Below are positions 10,981-22,966 of a stretch of 64,000 nucleotides of DNA, in pieces. The DNA comes from Plenodomus lindquistii (lineage: Eukaryota > Ascomycota > Dothideomycetes > Pleosporales > Leptosphaeriaceae). The stretch lies in the NCBI GenBank assembly GCA_025504975.1, contig JANUWI010000009.1, positions 496,001 to 560,000 on the forward strand, in the 5' to 3' direction. A model generated the notes under the pieces. The model was not told the DNA's origin. It saw nothing but the letters and a program-made list of their open reading frames with translations, and did not search any database. The position numbers and the translations under genes were made by a program. How positions within the stretch are numbered: the first letter of the stretch is position 1; each line of letters opens with the position of its first letter.

Positions 10981-13393
10981 ATTTACAACCAGAGCAACTA
11001 AATTATTCTGCAGGGATTATCCAAAGATATTATGGAGTAGGGCCCCTCTAGTCAGCGGTCCCTGTGTCAGTTTCAAAGAGAGGGAATGGTGTCTGCCGAA
11101 CAACGAAGGTTTGTCTTCACCTGCCGGTGAGAAACCATGGAAACTGTTTGTGTTCTAGATACAAGCAAGATGGTAGAAAAACTTATAGACGATGCAACTT
11201 CTGTAAGTTATTCTGATTTCGGGAAGGCGCTAGGTATCCGATGAATCATCCAACCCCTCACAGAAAACAAATAGATATGCAGGTGGTATTGCATGATCCG
11301 GCATTTCTGTTGATGTGTCTGGAGCTGAAGGTCAAGGAGCACTTAGAGGTTCTAGCAAGGATCATAAGAGCCACCAGGAGAGCCATGAAACTCTGTCCAA
11401 TGTCTCAGGGGTGCAATTGGCATCAGCGCAAGGCATAGAATGATCAATTCCGTGATAACACGCAAACTAGGCTCAGGAAAAAGTAATGGATCGTCCATGA
11501 TTCATGCGAGTCGCAATGCAGCGAGCAGGGAAGCCTGTAGGCGCTTGATATGGAATGAAACATTACCAATCGGATTGCTTTCCGTCCGGCGTCTATGCAA
11601 GTAAGCTATTCGTTACGGAAGCTGCTCCTCTACAGGTTCTGAATCTTTAGGGTTGTAGTCTGTCGATAGAGTTTGGAAGCAGATACTCGTTCCCGCGTCA
11701 TGAGAGGTTGCATCCCCCAAGATGTTCTGCGCTCCAACTCATTGTATTGCCCAGAATGTATGGAAGTCCCCCCAGAAGCCAATGACACAATATCAATAAT
11801 ACCATCAGGAGGCTGATATTCTCACGTCCACGATACAGACTGGTATCGTGTGATCGAAATATTAAAGTGACAAGCCGCGAAGACAGGCAGGAGCTCCAGG
11901 AGACTGCGATGTCAGTACCCCCCACGAAACCATAACGGATCATATTTCAAGATTCAGATATTGTTGAGGCGTAGCAGTGACGACCGTGCGCTTCGTCCTT
12001 CGTCTATTTCTAGGATCCAAGCCATCTGATCCTGTCCAGGGGGACTGTGATCCTCGACATGGCGAGGACATTAGATGCGCGAGCGCAGAACTATGACTAA
12101 ATTGATTCCGATGCGTAACAACCCGGTCCAGAGGTGGCTGATAGAGGAAGGCTGGTGCGCTGAGCGCGTCAACAGCATTCGACAGGGGTCACGGGTGGCT
12201 ACAGTACCTATCTTCGCCCCCAACTTCTGGTACGATCGACGGAGCGAACACAGGCTAATGGAAGTCCGGAAGCCAACCGGAGCTCGGAAGCACCATGTCG
12301 CTTAGATGCAAGTCACGCCCAATGCCAAAGTGGGTGGATGGCGACTCGCTTTACCTGCTGGACGCAAGACATTCATGGTGTAGCAACGTCGCTGGTGATC
12401 ACGTCTGGAGAGAGCTGCCAACCAAATATTTTGAGCAATTTAGGCAATACGAAACAGTGTATTGAGCGTAATACTGCTGTGTCGAGATAGCTGGCTCGAG
12501 GTAGTTGGCGTACATCCCATGCACTGTACTTGGAGTTTAATCGACGCTTGGGGCACAGCCACCTAAACGTTCGATGAATCGATGGCAGACCTGCACCTTC
12601 CAGGATTCTCTAGCTCGTCTATTTTGCGTAGTTATCTGGAGGACCAAAAAGACGGTCAGGCGGCCAGACCTAAGGATTCTGCCTGCAGCTGGCTTATGCA
12701 GGGGTGAGGCACAGTTCTCAGCCAAGGCCTTCCCCATACCTCTGACCAGCTGCTGCCTAAGTTCAATGGTGCTTTGCATTGACGATCGCAAAGCCGTGGT
12801 GACTTGTATTTACTGAACGGAGACTAGGCGGCCTAGGATACCATAGGTGCCTAGTGTTAGTGCGTGTGAATGGCTGCTGTTGTTGTGCTGTAGATACAAG
12901 CCTTGAAACACAGAGCAGCAGGAGGCCTGAGTAAAGCGCAGCAGTGTCAGACCTCAGGTGATTAGACTAGGCGAATGTGGCGAGGGACGATTAGGAGGGG
13001 TGGTGGAAAGACTGAAGTACGAAGAAGCTCGTTTCCATTGTGTCCCCATACCACGTTAACAGCATGACGCTCAAAAAGCCTATACAGCAACAAAGAGACA
13101 ATAACAGCACTCAGTTTTCATGCAATGTTGTCTTTACTACTTAAAGAATTCACATTTATAATCTGGTCTCTTTTGGTAGACCTTTTAGTGTGGTGTGTTG
13201 GCTACAGTGAATGGCTCCTGTGACTTTGGTGAATCAATATATACGAGCTTCATCGTAGAGTTTCGTTTGTAGTCTTAGCTTCCTAGTTGCGAAAGTCGAT
13301 GGGCAATGACCACTCGCAACAAGCGGGTTTTGCAATGATATGATCCTAGATTCTAGAGGGGCAAAGCCATTCAGAATGGTCCAATAGTCCCTG
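10981..13393. other. Gene-poor 2.4-kb stretch
   Basis: No ORF here has domain, splice or codon features that make a gene likely. The right part contains one copy of a diverged repeat (13024-13180, listed separately). It also includes the promoter of the minus-strand gene starting at 10980. Confidence 0.45.
13024..13180 (+). repeat. Diverged dispersed repeat, copy A
   Basis: About 157 bases that align by eye, with small gaps, to 25039-25199. The best blocks are tgtccccat, acagcatga.gct, agcctatacagca, gagacaa and a closing tttggt.ga. Many differences are transitions, most with A/T in this copy and G/C in the other, which could reflect repeat-induced point mutation, though a few go the other way. 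The element has no coding capacity and no terminal inverted repeats that I can see. It may be a remnant of a mobile element. Confidence 0.5.
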
Positions 13394-13909
13394 CTACGTC
13401 CTTCCCAAATTGTGATTCTGGTTATCCTCTTGATTCTCTGCTTCGTCCCAGCCTTCTGCTTCCGCCATCATCGCTTTTACGAATTCATCACCGCAAATCC
13501 TACGACGAGCTACACTTGGATCATCTAGCGCCGACTCTAGCGCCGACTCAAGACCAGGAATCGTCCATAGAAAATCCCTAAATGCTACCATGGTAGGCCC
13601 ACCTAGCGTCCAGACATAATCTAGGAAGTTGTCAGGGAGATTGTGAGCCGTAATAAAGTCTTTCATTCCGCCTGAAGCAAGAAAGGCTTGGTAGACTGGG
13701 GATTTTCGCACGCGTATGAACACGTGGTCTTCAGTTTTGTAGCCAGGACCTGGTCTTGCCTTTATGCCACGGATGCGCTCTTTAAAGTAGTCGGATGTGG
13801 TGCTGTGATCTTGCGCTTGCGAAGGTTTTGGGGGAGGGAGAATGTCATTGTTTGGAGGGTTCGCAGCGCGTAAGTTACGTGGGCAGGTATGCATTAGGTA
13901 GCTAGTCAA
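13394..13909 (-). CDS. Hypothetical protein, orphan 171-codon ORF
   Basis: A single-exon ORF of 171 residues whose composition looks protein-like: a Pro-rich start, then a block with YFKERIRGIKARPGPGYKTE, YQAFLASGGMKDFI, NLPDNFLDYVWTLGG and FRDFLWTIPGLE, and an acidic/Asn-rich end. I recognise no family. It has no signal peptide or membrane segment. It stands alone between a gene-poor stretch and the 3' end of the NUP145 gene. It may extend upstream through an intron that I could not place. Whether it is expressed is open. Confidence 0.45.
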   Translation of the reverse strand: MTSYLMHTCPRNLRAANPPNNDILPPPKPSQAQDHSTTSDYFKERIRGIKARPGPGYKTEDHVFIRVRKSPVYQAFLASGGMKDFITAHNLPDNFLDYVWTLGGPTMVAFRDFLWTIPGLESALESALDDPSVARRRICGDEFVKAMMAEAEGWDEAENQEDNQNHNLGRT

Positions 13910-14239
13910 GCCGCTAAGTCATGCACGGCTGAGTGAGTGATCATCCTCGCATTGAGACAGAGAAGCCCAGTGTACAGACGTGATGAACCCCAATTCAACC
14001 TATTAAACCAATTGCGTATTGTCACAAAACCCATACTATACACATCATCGAATCGAAGAAAGTCGCTTTTCCAACCCAATAATTACCCATGCATTCATAC
14101 TCGGTGCTCCCCACACTACTCATGCCGAACAAAATCCAACGCTTCCTTTACATGACATTACGTCCCTTCCATGCTCCATCAATGCCGCAGGCATACCACT
14201 TCATTCCGCCAGTGATGCAATCTTCTGCTGTGGCAGTCT
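13910..14239. other. Short intergenic stretch
   Basis: 330 bases between the orphan ORF start and the NUP145 stop codon. Nothing recognisable beyond the expected 3' untranslated region. Confidence 0.4.
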
Positions 14240-17200
14240 CTACCTGCCAGTCACCATTACATTGCGATAGTAGCTCGTACTAAGCTCGCACGAGTGCTTG
14301 AGCCATAGGTCTTCGGTGAGCGGGAGTTTAAGAATGGCGGCGCGGCTCCAACCCTGTGTTTCGTTAGTGTTAGTCTCTTTCCAAACTCAACGGAGCTGTG
14401 AATTCGACTTACCGGAGTCTTAGCAAGCAGGCCAGCGACATAGCCCGCGATCTCCATGAGCGCAATTCGCTCCTCCAAACCACACGACGCCAACCTATCC
14501 CGTCCGGCAATCTCAAGTGCACCCTGCAGCTTTGTGAGTAGCTGATGGATCTGCAACTCGAGCGCGGGATCTCTACGGTACGTCGATTGCTGGTATGTCG
14601 CGTCGAGGAGCTCAATGTAGTCGAAGTAAATCTGTCCGCCTTGCGCCCAACCGGAGACGGGATCTAGGCGACGTGTAGATGAACTTCGTGATGCCGAATT
14701 CGGTGTACCTGAAGACGGCGGCAAGAAGCCGTTCATCAACTCGCGGAGAGGCTCGTAGTCGCGTGAGATGATGGCGTCGGGACCAACCTTGCGGCACAAC
14801 ACCTCGTGTGCTTCCTCCAACTCATCAGCCTTGATTAAATGGGTAGCTTCGCGTAAGCTGTTGCCCTCGAATTTGGCTTGAAGAGCGGCGGCACCGTGGA
14901 TCCATGTCGGTGGTACACAGAGGTCACGAGTAAGGTGTGTGTACGTTGCGTTGCTGTCTTCCAGCACATATGTGCTGGAGAATTGATTGAGTAGGGACCG
15001 AATGTAGTGCTCGCGCATTGTAAGTGAAGACAGGTGAGTGTACACCCAGATCGCAGTAGTCCAGTGCTCTGGCGTGTGAAGCGAGGCGGCATACGTCAGA
15101 GTGATCTTATCGCTCAGCTCTGTGAGCGGATCTTTGACTTGCGAGTCACTTCCTCCAGGCGATGCTGCTGATGAGAGGAAGGAGTTGCGGTGGCCTGTTT
15201 CACCACGTACAATTGGCATGCCAACCTTGCGTTCGTCAGACTCTTTCTCGTCATCTTGACGCGACCTGAAGAGCTGGAAGAGCTGGAAAGATAGTCGCGC
15301 GTTGAGCGGATGGCCAGACACATTCTCTGGAGCTAGGACGTCCTCGATGTTTGCAGCAAGCTCCATCCGGGACGCAGCATAAAGCTTGAGAATACCCCAC
15401 AGCAGATCTTCGCGATTCTCGGCATTTGCATCATTCCAGCCCATATCGGTACCATCTCGAACGAACCATGGCACAGGCTTGACATCTTCCTTACCGTCTG
15501 ACATGGCATCGGCGAACTGCGCAATGGCCATCTCGATGGGCTCGTCTGCCATAATGCCGTACCATAGACGTAAGCCGAAAGCGCGTCGCCAGTCAAGAGC
15601 AAAGCGACTGGAAATGCCAAACGTCGTAGCCTTGTGCTCGCGACCAGCGCCCAGCTTGCCCTCCGCTTGGGCGCAGTTACCAGAGATCAATTCGTAGAGA
15701 GCACGGTGAGGGTCTTCCATCTCAGAGAGAACGTCGAGGCGACGCCACTCCTCGATCTGGGTGGTCATGCTCTGGCGCATGGCGTAATCGCCACCAATCT
15801 GAGCCACCATAGTTGCGAGCCTAAGATCGAGCCCGTCGAGTAGCGCGTGGCATGCATCAGCGACATCGTTACAGCTGAGGTACGCGATAGCTCGCTCCTC
15901 CTGGGAAGCAGCCTGGGAAGCATGCTTCTGTGCATCGTCCCATACGAGCTGCTTCCAGAAGTCTGACAATCGCTCCTTCCTGTATGTCTCTAGGTGCTCG
16001 CTCTTGACGCCGTCTGGGATTTTATCGGCGTCGTCATACAGAAGGGACAGCAGTGACCAGGCCTGTTGTTCGTGGAGACCCGCTCTGGTATCAATGGCGA
16101 CAGCCTTTGCCATGTCAGAGAAATCTATAGGCGCAGGATCGATCTGTAGTCTGGCCGCAGGGACACCATCGGTGGTGAAGATCTTGGTATACTGCTTTTG
16201 CAATGATAGTGTCTCGGAAGCCGACTTGAACGTATTAGCGGGCTCGCAGCTTTTTGACAATGTAAGAGGACTTACGCCTTGAAAGGTCGGCATCTTCATG
16301 AATCGAATGTCCTTAGTAGCTCCCACGAGAGGTTCCTGCGATGTGGCGAAAACTCCGCCTTCGAGGTTCGCGGGGCCTTTGTTGCCGTAGATGAGGATGT
16401 TGTCTTGGCTGAAATTGGGCTTGCTGCAGTTATGGAAATCCTTGTCGGTACCATTGAGTTGATCGAGGTCGGATGCGGTCTTGGGTCGCTTGGAATATGG
16501 TAACTAGAGGACAAGAATTTCAGCAATCTTGTCCATATCAATTTGTGTCTACATATATGGGAGGCCTAGAGCCTGTGCGACAATCTATGAAGGAGAATCG
16601 TAAAGAAAGCCCACCATATATTGCGCCTCACCAGGACAGCTCGCTAAGGGGAGGAAAAGGGATGTCAAACCTCGATGCCTTGTCCACCACGCTTGGAAAA
16701 ACTCTGTTGTTGAGTCTCACCGAAGAGAGAGTCCATCAAATCCATGGCGTTGGTCATTTGCCTACCGCCTTTGAACGTTTGTGCAAACTGCGAGACATTC
16801 AAGTCCTGCTCCTTCAAAACATTGCCCTGGCTTTCGCGAAGGACCTGTCGATCCTGCTTCCGTGGGCTTATGGTACGCTGAAGCTGATTGGCCCAATCAT
16901 CATCGAAGGTCGGCTTGCCTTTCGCAGGTGTGCCCATAGCCGGCCGCAACACTTGATTGCCCTTGAGGATGGACTTTGGCTTGAGTGTCTCCCGGAAGGG
17001 GTCATCCTTGGCGGGTATTAGCTCCGTGGTTTGAATGGGCCCAGAGATAGAATCCGCCGTATCCTGATCGTGACCCGATTCCGATCCGCTCTCTTCTGTA
17101 TAATCAGCATCTTGCTGACCATCAAGCGAACCCACGGAGCGCTGGCCTAAAAAAGACTGGCTCTGGCTGTCGTCTGTAGCGTCGTCGTCGTACACAGTCT

Positions 17201-20200
17201 CATCACCGTAGCCTCCAGGAACACTGTTCCTTGAGCGCATGCCTTTCTTGAAGTCGAATGTGTCATCGGGACTGGACTGAGATTGAGGGCTGACGAAAGA
17301 CTCTTCCTGTGGTGTGCTTGTCATCTGGCTAGAGCGGTTTTGTTGTTGCGCAGGCGTGTCAGGAACGTCGCTGAGGAAACTTGACTCGTCCTCATCATCG
17401 CTGTAGTCCTCATCGGCGAGACCGTACGAGGAGAAGTGAGGTACGGTGAAAGTCCACTCGCCGTTCGTCTGGTTATAACCAACGAAAGTAGTACCATTGA
17501 CGCGCTTGAGACGTTCCAAATGCTTGACATCCTTCTTGCCAGTTTTGCTGCTACGTGGCCAGGAGTTGCTCAGCACAATTTCAGACGGCTGGTTGAGAGC
17601 GGAACCGAGAGGGGGCTTTGGTAGGCAAGTGCAGGTCTCGCCGTACACAGTGGCATTGCGGGGAGTGAGCTGGACAATGTCGCCGAAGAGCCTATCAAGA
17701 TTGACATCAGACAGATTGACGGGCTTTCCGCAGTTGAAGTTGATCTGTCCGACATTTTGGCGACCAACGGTGAAGTTGGGCACGCTCTGTAGTTCCTGTC
17801 TACTCATCTTTTTGAGCTGTGCAATAGTTGGGCTAGACCAGTAATCACCTGGCTTGGAGCTGTCACCAGCTTGTGCGTTGACCGATGAGGGTGACTTTGG
17901 TGACAGTACATCAGCCCCCGGACCACCGGAACCATTGACCTGCTGCGTTTGTGACCGAGAAGGATCGCTTCCTGTGTCACCGTTGGTGGCTTCGGGAGAG
18001 GCATGTTCCTCTTCTGTGTGCACAACCAGTGCAGTCTCACCGTTGGCATTGCCGTTCGTCTCACCCTCAGCAAAGCTGACACGCTTTTGAGAGGGCTCAT
18101 CGAACAACGGAATGCGGGTGTTGATCGAGCGATTAACGTTGAGCTTCTTCAAGCTCCCATTGCCAAAGTTGCGTCCATTGGTAGAGAAAGCGCCAGGTGC
18201 AAGGATGCTAGTCTCGGGGTTGTAGCTGTGGCGGAGGTTGCTGGTAGACATGCTCTTGCTTAAAGAGCGAGCGCCGGCAAAAAGACTGCCTGCGAAGCCC
18301 GTGCCATTTGTGCTCTGACCGCTGGCGGGAGTACCGTAAGTAGAATAGCTAAGGCCGTAACCAGGCCTCTTGTTTTGCGGCGTGAGAAGCCTTGTGGAGG
18401 CCGCTGGGTTGAGCTTATGCTGGGGGAGAACAGCACTCCTCTTGTTCTTCTGACTACTCGAAAGTGGAGTGGCAATGGGCCCAGGGCTATGGGTGGGGGT
18501 TGCTAGACCAGCGAACAAAGCATCGTTGCCATACGGGTTTGTATTCATGGATGTGTTTAGCAAGGAGCTGCCAGATGCACCAAACAAGCTGTTGTTATTG
18601 GCCTGTTGTTGAGGTTGTTGATTTTGACTCTGGAATAAAGAGCCGCCTAGGTTCGACTGCTGGTTGTTGTTCTGCCCCAAGTTGCCGAAAAGGCTTCCGC
18701 CAGCGTTTGTGGTCGAAGCAGCACTGCCGAATAGGCCTCCTGGCTTTTGTTGATTGTTCTGACCACCGAACAGACTACCACCGGCATTTTGCTGGTTGTT
18801 GTTCTGTGCACCTAGGCCACCAAACAAGCCTCCGCCGGACTGTCCAGCATTGCCAGCAGTGCTACTACCGAATAGACCTCCGGTCGTTGCAGCGGGCTTT
18901 TGGCCAAAAAGACCTCCACCCGTATTGTTGTTCGCGGTTGTGGAGTTACCAAAAAGGCCACCGGATGGTTGCGCCTGGGTGTTTGCTTGACCGAAAAGAC
19001 CGCCACCTGTGGCAGGTGTGGTCGTTGCACTGCCGAACAGACCCCCTGGCTTTGGTTGGTTCTGTTGATTGTTCTGGCCGAAAGCACTACCGCCGCCAAA
19101 CAGGCCTCCGGCGGCTTGGGTCGGTTGCTGGGCCTGATTGTTTTGACCGAATGCACCCGTTGATGCTCCACCGCCGAAAAGTCCACCTCCGGTGTTTGTT
19201 GACGTGTTGTTGGCGCCAAAGGCCCCGGTGGTAGAGGTATTGTTGTTCTGTTGACCGAAGAGTCCACCGCCAGTGTTCGATTGGCCAAAAGCGCCAGTGT
19301 TAGTCGAACCGCCGAAAGGAGTGGTTGTAGTATTCGTAGCAGTACCAGAGCCTCCAAACAGTCCGCCAGTTGCAGGCTTGGCCTGGCCAAAGAGACTACC
19401 GCCAGTATTTGCTGCTGCACCAAAGCCACCTGTCCCTGAACCAAAACCTCCAGTGGTGCTTGTGTTCGACGCACTGCCGAAAAGACCGCCGGTTCCAGAT
19501 GCAGGGGTGGTGTTCGCCGCTCCAAAAAGGCCTCCTGTTGCAGGCTTGGCCTGACCGAAGAGACCGCCTCCAGAGGAGTTGTTGGCGCCGAACGCAGATC
19601 CAGTGTTTTGGCCAAATGCTGAAGTCGTGCTACCAGTGGCACCGCCTCCGAAAAGACCACCACCGGTATTGGTGTTCGCTCCAAATCCAGTGGTAGCAGT
19701 AGCGTTGTTGTTATTGTTTCCAAAGCCCCCAAATCCAGTGCTCTGGCCGAATGCACCTGCCTGACCATTCTGGTTACCATATCGCCGGCCTTGGTTGTAA
19801 TCGACAACCCTCAGCTCTTCAAGAGAAAAGTTTTGGTACGGTTGTTGGAATGTGATTGTCTGGTAATGCGACTGTGCGTTTCCGGTGGTTCCATCTTTTT
19901 CGGTGAAGGCCTGGAATGGCGTGTTCGCAGTACCCGTGTTCTGTGTAGCTGCGGCACCTGCACCGAAGCCTCCTGTTGACGCGCCAAAACCACCTGATGT
20001 GTTGGTGTTGTTAGCGCCGAATCCCCCAGTGCTGCCACCTCCAAATATTCCGCCTCCGCCTGTTGTTGATGCGCCAAAGCCAGTCGCAGGCTTGTTCTGG
20101 CCGAAGAGACTTCCTCCGGTGTTGGCACTCGCGCCGAAAGCTGGGGTAGAGGTGGTGTTGTTGGCGGCACCGAATCCTCCGCCGAAAGCGTTGCCCGACG

Positions 20201-20826
20201 ACGAGGTGCCAGTGCTGCCAAAGAGGCCTCCGCTACCGCCGCCACCAAATGGCGTAGAGCCGAACGTTGTCTTGGGAGCACTGCTTGCACCGAATGCGCC
20301 TGTAAGATTGGTAAGTGTATGTTCAATGTTAAACTAAAAGTTGGATTTGCGCGCGAAGAATGGCATGTCCCAAAGTAGCGCAAAGGCAAGTCGTTAATCC
20401 GAACAAATTCGCAGGCGTGGCAGCACGAAGTAACTCAGACCGCATCCAAATTCAATGCGATAGCAAGGCGCAACGCTCCTCACGTACCTCCGCCTCCAAA
20501 TGGAGAGCTCGTATTGGCAGTGCCTCCGAAGATGTTACTGCCAGTATTGTTGCTGCTCTGGCCAAACATGCTAGCGCCAGTGTTGGTATTGGAACCGAAG
20601 CCTGGGGCGGAAGGTGCGTTAGACCTGGGGGGACGGGCTGATGCGATGCGCTGCGGTATCATCGCGTCGGATGCGCTGGGGATGGCCACAAAACTCAAAG
20701 GAGGAGGCGATACTTACCACTAGAAGTGTTGTTGTTGTTGTTGTTTGCACCAAATCCACCGAAACCTGTGGACTGGTTGTTGTTGTTGTTTGAGCCGAAG
20801 CCCGAAAAGCCGCCGCCGAAAGACAT
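14240..20826 (-). CDS. NUP145: Nucleoporin Nup98-Nup96 precursor (Nup145)
   Basis: Structural and permeability-barrier nucleoporin made as one precursor that cuts itself. Proposed exons: 20826-20718, 20601-20488, 20299-16671, 16503-16276, 16224-14413 and 14353-14240, giving 2001 residues. Residues 1-850 or so are FG/GLFG repeats (many GGLFG and GGFG units) interrupted at about 212-250 by a Gle2-binding GLEBS motif (ITFQQPYQNFSLEELRVVDY). The autoproteolytic domain ends in His1029-Phe1030-Ser1031-Ser-Tyr-Gly, and cleavage is expected between Phe1030 and Ser1031, releasing the GLFG half and the Nup96/Nup145C scaffold half, which joins the Y-complex. The donor at 16670 (GTTTGA) is weak, and the acceptor could be 15 bases further on. 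The intron at 16225-16275 is 51 nt and in frame, so it could be retained. The C-terminus after the last intron (GWSRAAIL...YYRNVMVTGR) fits the family. Confidence 0.93.
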
Positions 20827-21994
20827 CGCAAGCGAGTCCTATGGGTTGCGCAAGAGAGGTGCGCGGTCGTCCTAGCGCAGTGCGCGTGAAGAGGCGCGCG
20901 TGCGCGTAGAGTGATGGAACTGGGATGCGTGTGAGGTGAGGAGGAGGCGTTGGCGTCGATGGAGAGCTTCGCGGGTGCGTCGCGCCAAGGCGTGGTCAAA
21001 TCGAGCAAGCGCGGGCGGGGTTTGCTGGACACAAGCGAGCAGCAGTAAAGAACGTGAGAAGCTCAGAAGACGAGCAGATTAAGTAGCGAAATAGTCGGCA
21101 TGGAAGAGAATGACCGACGGAAAGGTGTGGCCAGCAGAAGATGGACAGCAGACTGAGGGCGCCTTTAGGAGGGCGACAAATTACGCTAACCCTGCACAAG
21201 CACACGGTCACGTGGGCCTGTGCAGCTTTTGCCCGGCAGAACTTGCTCCGTACGGCTTCAATGGCTGCAGAGATGACGGAGAGTCATAGCAATTGGCGAA
21301 TGACATGACGTTTGCGGTCAGCTTGCATTGTCTGCAGCGCTGCCTGCAAGAGCGCCTGCCGCTACCTATTGCTGCCTGATAGACTCGAGGTCACCTTGCC
21401 ACAATGCCAGCTCTACAGAACGGCTATGAAACATCTACTGCTAATAAGAATGGTCTAGCCAGAGATAGCCATATTCCTTCCTCTCTGCAAAGCAACACTA
21501 CGCGGGACTTGTTGGGCGTGCGTTGACTTGTTCAACTAGATGGATTGCAGCTCTCGATTTCGCAGTGTACACGGTATTGTAAAGTCGTTGCCTGGCTCGT
21601 CTGCACGTTTCACATCAACTCAGTATTTCCGATATTCTGAAAATCGCCAAAGGCCATCTACAGTCGTGTCAAGGGTGGGAGCCCACGCACCTACCTCAGC
21701 CTCGTTTAGCCCATCTCTCCCCCAGAAAAAAGCGCGCTAAATCTAATGTTACGCGACCGCGTCCAAAACATTGCCTATCTCAACATCGTCACCAAACAAA
21801 GGAATCCCAGAACAACAAAGTCGCATTGTCGCATCCACACCCACCCTCTACAGCTCATTGGAGCGCATACACCTCACCTCACATCGTCCCACGTTTGCTG
21901 CTCACCCACCTGCAACTGCGAGATCCACACCCACCTCTGGCGCCCCGCCCATCCCACCATCAACCCTCCCAACCACACCCAAACATCCACACAC
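20827..21994. promoter_or_regulatory. Divergent promoter region between NUP145 and CDC31
   Basis: 1168 bases between two outward-facing start codons. It holds no convincing gene. The right half carries C-rich and CA-rich leader sequence directly before the centrin ATG. No TATA box is evident next to either gene. Confidence 0.5.
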
Positions 21995-22690
21995 ATGGCC
22001 TCTTCAAGCAACCCTCTCGGTCCCGGCCCCCGCTACGGTCTTGGTCGCACCGCCCCCTCCGCCCCCTCCGCCCCTCAAAGCACTTTCGCGCCGCCCTCGT
22101 TCCCTCCCGCCCCAAAGAACGCCCAACGCCTCGAATCAGAGCGCCTAGAACGCGAACGGCTGGCCCGCGAAGAACGAGCTCGCCTCGACACTGCAGCAGC
22201 AAACTCCCTCGCCGAACTCGACGAAGAGCAGCGCGAAGAAATTGGCGAAGCCTTCAACCTCTTCGATCTGGATAAAGATGGGTACATCGACTACCACGAG
22301 CTCAAAGTCGCAATGAAGGCGCTGGGTTTTGATTTACCGAAAAATGAGATTTTGGGCCTGTTGAACGCGCATGGGGTTGCTGCGCCGACGACAGGCAAAG
22401 GAGCGCAGCAGAGGGGCCAAGGGCGGCAGTTGTTGAGCTTCCAGGCGTTTCAGAGTCTCATGGCGCAGAGGATTCTGGCGAGGGATCCGCAAGAGGAAAT
22501 TGTGAGGGCGTTTGAGCTGTTTGATGAGGGGGGGAAGGGACGGATTACGTTGCAGGATTTGACGAGGGTGGCGAGGGAATTGGGGGAGGGGTTGAGTCAT
22601 GATGAGTTGGTTGCGATGATTGAGGAGTTTGATATGGACGGAGACAACGCGATTAGTCGGGAAGAGTTTATCAACATTTGCTTGGGCTGA
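21995..22690 (+). CDS. CDC31: Centrin, Cdc31-like
   Basis: Calcium-binding EF-hand protein of the centrin family, needed for spindle pole body duplication and, with Sac3, part of the nuclear-pore-associated TREX-2 complex. I chose the ATG at 21995 (cacacATGGCC), giving 231 residues; the frame is open further upstream but that part reads like leader. An Ala/Pro-rich start and an Arg/Glu-rich helix (about 45-65) precede four EF-hands. EF1 (DLDKDGYIDYHE) and EF4 (DMDGDNAISREE) have canonical loops. EF3 (DEGGKGRITLQD) is degenerate. EF2 is replaced by a longer Gly/Gln-rich loop (around residues 130-145) with no calcium ligands. Head to head with NUP145. Confidence 0.88.
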   Translation: MASSSNPLGPGPRYGLGRTAPSAPSAPQSTFAPPSFPPAPKNAQRLESERLERERLAREERARLDTAAANSLAELDEEQREEIGEAFNLFDLDKDGYIDYHELKVAMKALGFDLPKNEILGLLNAHGVAAPTTGKGAQQRGQGRQLLSFQAFQSLMAQRILARDPQEEIVRAFELFDEGGKGRITLQDLTRVARELGEGLSHDELVAMIEEFDMDGDNAISREEFINICLG

Positions 22691-22966
22691 GCTAACGAGG
22701 TTTTTCGTCCAACGAAGAGGAGAGCGCATGGCGTTCAGGCGTTTGAGTATTTTCTGAATGGGATTAGGAATGTTAGGGGAGGTGTTAGGATACCAGACAA
22801 TTCAGTGTCAAGGCGATGTGAAATGTACAAGTTCGATCTTTCTTTGATTTCGCTCCGAGAAACTATTTACAGCTCAGCTCTTAATACTAGCACGCCTGAT
22901 AAGAAAGCTCGGACAAAAGAGAATGCAGAATACAGAACACAAGATCCCATCCATTTCAACCATCGC

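Noticed and set aside
18812..20389. Long minus-strand ORFs in other frames over the NUP145 GLFG region
   Set aside because: They are shadows created by the repetitive codons. The true frame is continuous from 20299 to 16671 with FG repeats, and the shadow proteins have no domain.
21746..21994. N-terminal extension of the centrin from an ATG at 21746
   Set aside because: The extra 83 residues are His/Pro/Thr-rich translation of a C-rich leader; the ATG at 21995 has better context and gives a normal centrin.
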